Shown one piece after another: positions 7,034 to 9,846 of a stretch of 9,846 nt of DNA. Made by a program: the position numbers and the translations under genes. The DNA comes from Methyloprofundus sp. (GTDB taxonomy: Bacteria; Pseudomonadota; Gammaproteobacteria; Methylococcales; Methylomonadaceae), in the NCBI GenBank assembly GCA_030619185.1, contig JAUXBW010000062.1, positions 1 to 9,846 of the forward strand, in the 5' to 3' direction. The notes beneath the pieces were generated by a model. It was not told where the DNA came from, made no database searches, and saw only the letters and a list, made by a program, of their open reading frames with translations. Position 1 is the stretch's first letter; every line of letters begins with the position of its first letter.

Positions 7034-7083
7034 TCCGCCTTTTTTATGTATTTCAGTGAGTATAACCGGGTAACAATTAAGGC

Positions 7084-7677
7084 ATGAATTTACAAGCGAA
7101 AGTATCGGGAGTCGTCCTTGCAGGAGGTTTAGCAAGACGAATGAATAAACAGGATAAAGGCCTGGTTGCATTTAAGAATAAGGCTATGATCACCTATGCT
7201 ATAGAGGCTATAGCACCCGTTGTTAACGAATTATTTATCAATGCTAACCGCAATATAGAGCAATACCAGCAATTTAATTACCCCGTTATCAGTGATGCAA
7301 GCAGTGATTTTGCAGGGCCATTAGCCGGTGTTTATGCCGCATTAAGTGTCTGTCAGCATAATGTATTACTGGTCACGCCTTGCGACTCACCTTTTATGAC
7401 AGCTAAGGGGTTGCAGACTTTATTGGCAGAACGTGAACATGAGGATGCTGATATTGCCGTGGCATTTGACGGGGAGCGTATTCATCCTGTGTTTATGGTA
7501 ATCAAAAGTTCGCTTAAAAACAGTCTGCAAGATTATTTAGCTCAAGGGGAACGTAAGATAGATCTCTGGTTTGAACGGCATCACTGGGTAAAAGTTGATT
7601 TTAGTGCCAATCCTGAATATTTCTCTAATATTAATACCCTAGAGCAATTGACTGAATTAACCATTAAGGATAGATAA
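7084..7677 (+). CDS. mobA: Molybdenum cofactor guanylyltransferase MobA
   Basis: MobA attaches GMP from GTP to molybdopterin, giving the guanine dinucleotide form of the cofactor (MGD) used by DMSO-reductase-family enzymes such as formate dehydrogenase. The 197-aa protein has the nucleotidyltransferase signature LAGGLARRMNKQDKGLV (12-28), corresponding to the family GG-x3-RM-x3-DKG loop. NANRN (53-57), SDASSDFAGPLAGVYAAL (70-87, Asp71) and VTPCDSPF (97-104, Asp101, the expected Mg ligand) follow. Length agrees with E. coli MobA (194 aa). The stop shares one base with the fdhD start (TAATG), so translation is coupled. The pairing with fdhD suggests a dedicated maturation operon for formate dehydrogenase, whose structural genes are not in the window. 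Confidence 0.94.
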   Translation: MNLQAKVSGVVLAGGLARRMNKQDKGLVAFKNKAMITYAIEAIAPVVNELFINANRNIEQYQQFNYPVISDASSDFAGPLAGVYAALSVCQHNVLLVTPCDSPFMTAKGLQTLLAEREHEDADIAVAFDGERIHPVFMVIKSSLKNSLQDYLAQGERKIDLWFERHHWVKVDFSANPEYFSNINTLEQLTELTIKDR

Positions 7678-8516
7678 TGCAACCAGAAATGACACAGGCA
7701 GGTCTGAGTGTTGCTAAATCTGTGCTGGGGGTTGATGAAACGGGTGCGACACGGGAAATTCAGCTCGTCGGTGAAAGAGCAATGACCATTTATGTGGATA
7801 AACAGGAAATTGTGACTTTAATGACGATAGGATCACATCCCGAGTTATTAACCTTAGGCTATTTAAAAAACCAGGGTTTTTTTGAAAAAATAAAGGAGAT
7901 AAAAGTTGTTCAGGTTGACTGGGAAACCGAGTCTGTAGCGGTAGTCACAGCTGGAGAAGAGAGTGATTTTTCTCAACAGATGCAGCAACGTACTGTGACC
8001 ACTGGCTGTGGGCAGGGCACTGTTTATGGGCGTTTAATGGATAAGTTGCAGGAAATTCGGGTGCCTGAAAATCGAGTTCGGCAATCAACTTTATATGCGC
8101 TACTAGATTCAGTCAGGGCGCATAATGAGGTTTACAAAAAAGCAGGGGCAGTGCATGGCTGCGCACTTTATACGGGGGATCAACTGGAAATATTTGTCGA
8201 AGATGTAGGCCGGCATAATGCCGTCGATGCGATTGCAGGGTATATGTGGTTGAATGATATTTCCGGGGATAACAAAATTTTTTATACCACAGGGCGTTTA
8301 ACTTCGGAGATGGTTATTAAAGTCTCGCAGATGGGTATTCCTGTTCTATTATCCCGCTCAGGGGCAACACAAATGGGTCTGGAAATGGCTCAGCTATCAG
8401 GAGTAACCTTGATTTCGCGTTCGCGAGGCAAGCATTTTATGGTGTTGAATGGTGCGCAGAATATTGAGTTCGATAGCTTGGGGCTGGAAGCTACGGGCTT
8501 AAAAACACCCAGTTAA
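7677..8516 (+). CDS. fdhD: FdhD-family sulfur carrier for formate dehydrogenase
   Basis: FdhD passes sulfur from the cysteine desulfurase IscS to the molybdenum cofactor before its insertion into formate dehydrogenase. The 279-aa protein shows the C-terminal family blocks GAVHGCALY, VEDVGRHNAVDAIAGY, YTTGRLTSEMVIKVSQMGIP and LLSRSGATQMGLEMA. The redox loop, CxxC with Cys121 and Cys124 in E. coli, is TTGCGQGTV here. Cys111 is kept but the second cysteine is Gly. Single-cysteine variants exist in the family as I recall it, so the gene is probably functional, with a different sulfur-transfer detail. Translation is coupled to mobA by a one-base overlap. In a methanotroph the client enzyme would be the formate dehydrogenase at the end of methane oxidation (inference). 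Confidence 0.93.
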   Translation: MQPEMTQAGLSVAKSVLGVDETGATREIQLVGERAMTIYVDKQEIVTLMTIGSHPELLTLGYLKNQGFFEKIKEIKVVQVDWETESVAVVTAGEESDFSQQMQQRTVTTGCGQGTVYGRLMDKLQEIRVPENRVRQSTLYALLDSVRAHNEVYKKAGAVHGCALYTGDQLEIFVEDVGRHNAVDAIAGYMWLNDISGDNKIFYTTGRLTSEMVIKVSQMGIPVLLSRSGATQMGLEMAQLSGVTLISRSRGKHFMVLNGAQNIEFDSLGLEATGLKTPS

Positions 8517-8560
8517 GCAGTGTTCTGTTACTTAATTTCTCAACTTTATTGCGAGTTGCC

Positions 8561-8764
8561 TTATTTAAAAAATTGCTTAATTTGAGGCGCAAAATACCAG
8601 ATAATAAAGAATGCTAATGCGGTACCTAAGACCGCAATAGCAAGGTCTGGATTAGTACGTAGCAGAACTTTGGCGACCCCCAAAAGAGAGATTGCAATAA
8701 GCAGTTTGAGTAAAGCTAAGCCCCAGCTCAATAAGGCTGTTATAAGATTTTGCAACATATTCAA
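8561..8764 (-). CDS. Small hydrophobic two-helix membrane protein
   Basis: This is an unrecognised 67-aa protein, convergent with fdhD. It has two hydrophobic segments (about 10-34 and 41-58) separated by a short charged turn (RTNPD) and ends QIKQFFK, which suggests a hairpin membrane protein with both ends in the cytoplasm. The start is decided by AAGGA on the minus strand (8771-8775), which sits six bases from TTG 8764. The ATG at 8758, two codons later, would be 12 bases away and gives 65 aa. Only 44 bases separate it from the fdhD stop and no terminator stem is obvious there. The hydrophobic composition and clean ribosome binding site support a real gene; function is unknown. Confidence 0.65.
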   Translation of the reverse strand: MNMLQNLITALLSWGLALLKLLIAISLLGVAKVLLRTNPDLAIAVLGTALAFFIIWYFAPQIKQFFK

Positions 8765-8824
8765 CTACTTTCCTTATAAAATGTCATTGTGGATTCTATC
8801 TTAAACGATTTTTCAGAATTATAC

Positions 8825-8988
8825 TTAGGTAACGCGCAATAAATAACTCACCAGGATTGCGCAGGTTTTTTATTTGTCTTCAAGGCGCAACGGAGGGAGC
8901 ATAGCAAGCTATGTGACCGGAGTTGCAACGCTGAAGGCGGATAAAAAAACAAGTAAGGCTGGTGGGTTATTTATTGCGCATTGCCTAA
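8825..8988. mobile_element. MITE-like palindromic element with 30-bp terminal inverted repeats
   Basis: The left end at 8825-8854 (beginning TTAGGTAACGCGCAATAAAT) and the right end at 8959-8988 (ending TTGCGCATTGCCTAA) are inverted repeats matching at 27 of 30 positions. A second palindrome lies inside: TTTTTTATTTGTCTTCA (8866-8882) opposes TGAAGGCGGATAAAAAA (8932-8948) at 14 of 17, and its centre is CATAGC-AA-GCTATG (8900-8913). GCGCAAT/ATTGCGC (8834-8840, 8856-8862) adds a small hairpin at the left end. No transposase gene is present, so it would be a non-autonomous element. I could not find a clear target-site duplication. Confidence 0.8.
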
Positions 8989-9146
8989 TATCAATTCCTG
9001 ATGGCAAAGTTCTTGATGGAAAAATACCTTCCTCTAAAATGAAGCTACTTCAAGCATGGGTAGAAATACATAAGGAAGAGTTAATGGCTGATTGGGCGTT
9101 AGCTGTGTCAGGAGAACAGCCATATAAAATTGATCCACTGAAATAG
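8874..9146 (+). pseudogene. 5'-truncated DUF4160 gene fused to the MITE-like element
   Basis: From about 8989 the frame encodes the C-terminal half of a DUF4160 protein: ISIPDGKVLDGKIPS, then LLQAWVEIHKEELMADWALA, ending PYKIDPLK, all typical of the family. Roughly the first 40 family residues, including the expected start and the PHIHA-like segment, are absent. In their place the frame continues back through the palindromic element to a TTG at 8874, giving a 90-aa open frame whose first 39 residues are element-derived. There is no Shine-Dalgarno before the TTG. The missing 5' part is not recognisable upstream of the element either, so a deletion accompanied or followed insertion. DUF4160 genes often precede DUF2442 genes, as here, in what is thought to be a toxin-antitoxin-like pair. 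Most likely non-functional. Confidence 0.8.
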
Positions 9147-9154
9147 CTAAAAAG

Positions 9155-9418
9155 ATGAATCCACGAGTAAAAAAAGTATTTGTTTCTAGTGATTATAAAC
9201 TGTCTCTCCTCTTTACTAGTGGAGAGCATGGAGTATATGATTGCTCGGGATTGTTAGAGTTTGGAGTGTTTAAAGAGCTAAAAAATAAAGCTTATTTTAG
9301 TCAAGCAGAAGTGGTGGATGGAACAGTTGTTTGGCCTCATGAGCAAGATATTTGTCCTGATACTCTATATTTAGAGTCGGCAAAGGAAAAAGCCAGTCTA
9401 ACCAAAAATTCCAGTTGA
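9155..9418 (+). CDS. DUF2442 domain protein
   Basis: This complete 87-aa DUF2442 protein has the family elements PRVKKVFVSSDYKLSLLF at the N-terminus, GVYDCSGLLEFGVFKELK in the middle, and the conserved end WPHEQDICPDTLYLES (60-75), followed by a short variable tail. Its ATG lies eight bases after the stop of the DUF4160 remnant, the usual order for this pair. DUF2442 has been proposed as one half of a toxin-antitoxin-like module with DUF4160; the assignment of roles is not firmly established to my knowledge. With its partner truncated, the gene may be an orphan or may rely on a promoter within the upstream element. The frame itself shows no damage. Confidence 0.85.
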   Translation: MNPRVKKVFVSSDYKLSLLFTSGEHGVYDCSGLLEFGVFKELKNKAYFSQAEVVDGTVVWPHEQDICPDTLYLESAKEKASLTKNSS

Positions 9419-9708
9419 CCACTGGCAGCGAAGTTTCTTTCTATAGAGTTGACGCATAAATCGAATTTACCCATTAAATACATGGGGGGGTTGTATTTTG
9501 TAACTCAGATTTTTAGTGGGCGGTAATTCACTGACCTCTTTTTTTGTTTTCAAAAATCAAGCTGGCTGACCCTGATGCCGCTACCAGTCATTTTAACCTT
9601 GAATAATTACAATTCAACAACTTAATTCATCACTGGTAGCGGCATTACTGGCTGCCCCCCTTGATACCTTCATAAAATGAGCCTAGCCAAAAAGAAGTGA
9701 AAAAAATA
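9419..9708. other. Intergenic region between the DUF2442 gene and the last gene
   Basis: These 290 bases contain no convincing gene. CCAGT-TGACC-ACTGG (9411-9425) forms a small hairpin across the DUF2442 stop. TTGACG (9449-9454) followed by TTAAAT (9474-9479) at 19-base spacing is a weak candidate promoter. A run of seven G (9484-9490) and a run of eight T (9538-9545) are simple homopolymers. The inverted repeat 9575-9645 is listed separately. Confidence 0.5.
9575..9645. repeat. 14-bp perfect inverted repeat with nested hairpin
   Basis: ATGCCGCTACCAGT (9575-9588) is matched perfectly by ACTGGTAGCGGCAT (9632-9645) over a 43-nt loop. Inside the loop TTGAAT (9599-9604) pairs with ATTCAA (9612-9617). 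The two-level layout resembles that at 6932-7033, although the sequences differ. It ends 63 bases before the last gene, so it could lie in that gene's leader or be an independent palindromic repeat. Confidence 0.65.
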
Positions 9709-9846
9709 ATGAATAAAACGAATGTAGATGACTTGTTGATTGAAATGATCGCTCCAAAAGTCAAAGAGATTGAAACCCGATTTTCCAATGGAGAAGGCTT
9801 AAGTAGCGAAGATGTAAACACCTTACTACTTAAATCGCAATATAAC
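9709..9846 (+). CDS. Unrecognised protein, 5' part only (runs off the window)
   Basis: An ATG at 9709 opens a frame that stays open to the last base, giving the first 46 residues of a protein that continues beyond the window. The sequence is hydrophilic and helix-prone: DDLLIEMIAPKVKEIETRF, then SNGEGLSSEDVNTLLLKSQ. It has no signal peptide or membrane segment. AAGAAGTGA (9692-9700) upstream is a weak purine-rich ribosome binding site. I do not recognise a family, and with the rest missing I make no functional call. Confidence 0.6.
   Translation, partial: MNKTNVDDLLIEMIAPKVKEIETRFSNGEGLSSEDVNTLLLKSQYN

Larger units (their letters stand above)
6767..7083. other. Intergenic region upstream of mobA, rich in hairpins
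   Basis: This gap of 317 bases contains no credible gene. It holds, in order, the AACGCGCA-family hairpin (6780-6826), a T-run (6841-6846), a weak hairpin TTTGATGAG (6870-6878) with CTCATTAAA (6896-6904), and the nested inverted repeat 6932-7033 followed by a T-run at 7040-7046. Transcription of the P450 cluster probably ends here, and that of mobA-fdhD probably starts here. I cannot assign a specific promoter. AAGG at 7079-7082 is only one base from the mobA ATG, too close for a standard ribosome binding site. Confidence 0.6.

Noticed and set aside
6932..7083. Moco riboswitch upstream of mobA
   Set aside because: The location is suggestive, but I could not recognise the conserved nucleotides of the known motif, only palindromes. 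A covariance-model search would decide.
8874..8988. Element-derived residues as a genuine N-terminal domain
   Set aside because: The sequence is explained entirely by the palindrome, starts from TTG without a ribosome binding site, and lacks the family N-terminus.
1..9846. CRISPR array, tRNA or rRNA gene
   Set aside because: I saw no regularly spaced direct repeats, tRNA cloverleaf with a T-loop consensus, or ribosomal RNA sequence on either strand.

Overview
The window most resembles a chromosomal stretch from a gammaproteobacterium. A methanotroph of the Methylococcales is my best guess. That guess rests on moderate GC content, Lgt, TsaC, MobA and FdhD of gammaproteobacterial type, and an abundance of small palindromic intergenic repeats. 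It is an inference; no ribosomal RNA or other taxonomic marker is present.

Left arm (1-2095, all minus strand): a 14-bp inverted repeat at the edge; tsaC (tRNA threonylcarbamoyladenosine synthesis), overlapped by or abutting lgt (prolipoprotein diacylglyceryl transferase); two small palindromic repeats; and a DUF302 lipoprotein. A repeat-filled divergent intergenic region (2096-2420) follows.

Centre (2421-6766, plus strand): a tight cluster of a cytochrome P450, a fatty acyl-AMP ligase fused to an acyl carrier domain, a DUF374-type acyltransferase with a GTG start, and a small two-helix membrane protein with a charged tail. The layout suggests that a fatty acid is activated as acyl-AMP, loaded on the in-cis carrier, oxidised by the P450 (before or after loading) and handed to the membrane acyltransferase. 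The result would be a modified lipid. This is the best candidate for an undescribed pathway; its product cannot be read from the sequence.

Right arm: a 317-nt gap with two palindromic structures, then mobA-fdhD overlapping by one base (molybdenum cofactor maturation, expected to serve formate dehydrogenase). The FdhD has C-G-Q-G where the classical family has CxxC. A convergent small membrane protein follows. Next is a 164-bp palindromic MITE-like element (8825-8988), which replaces the 5' end of a DUF4160 gene so that an open frame runs from the element into the DUF4160 C-terminus. An intact DUF2442 gene, the usual partner of DUF4160, lies directly downstream. The window closes with another long inverted repeat and the 5' end of an unrecognised gene.

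The palindromes at about 2184, 6779 and 8825 share the terminal motif AGG(T)AACGCGCA and look like one repeat family of different sizes.
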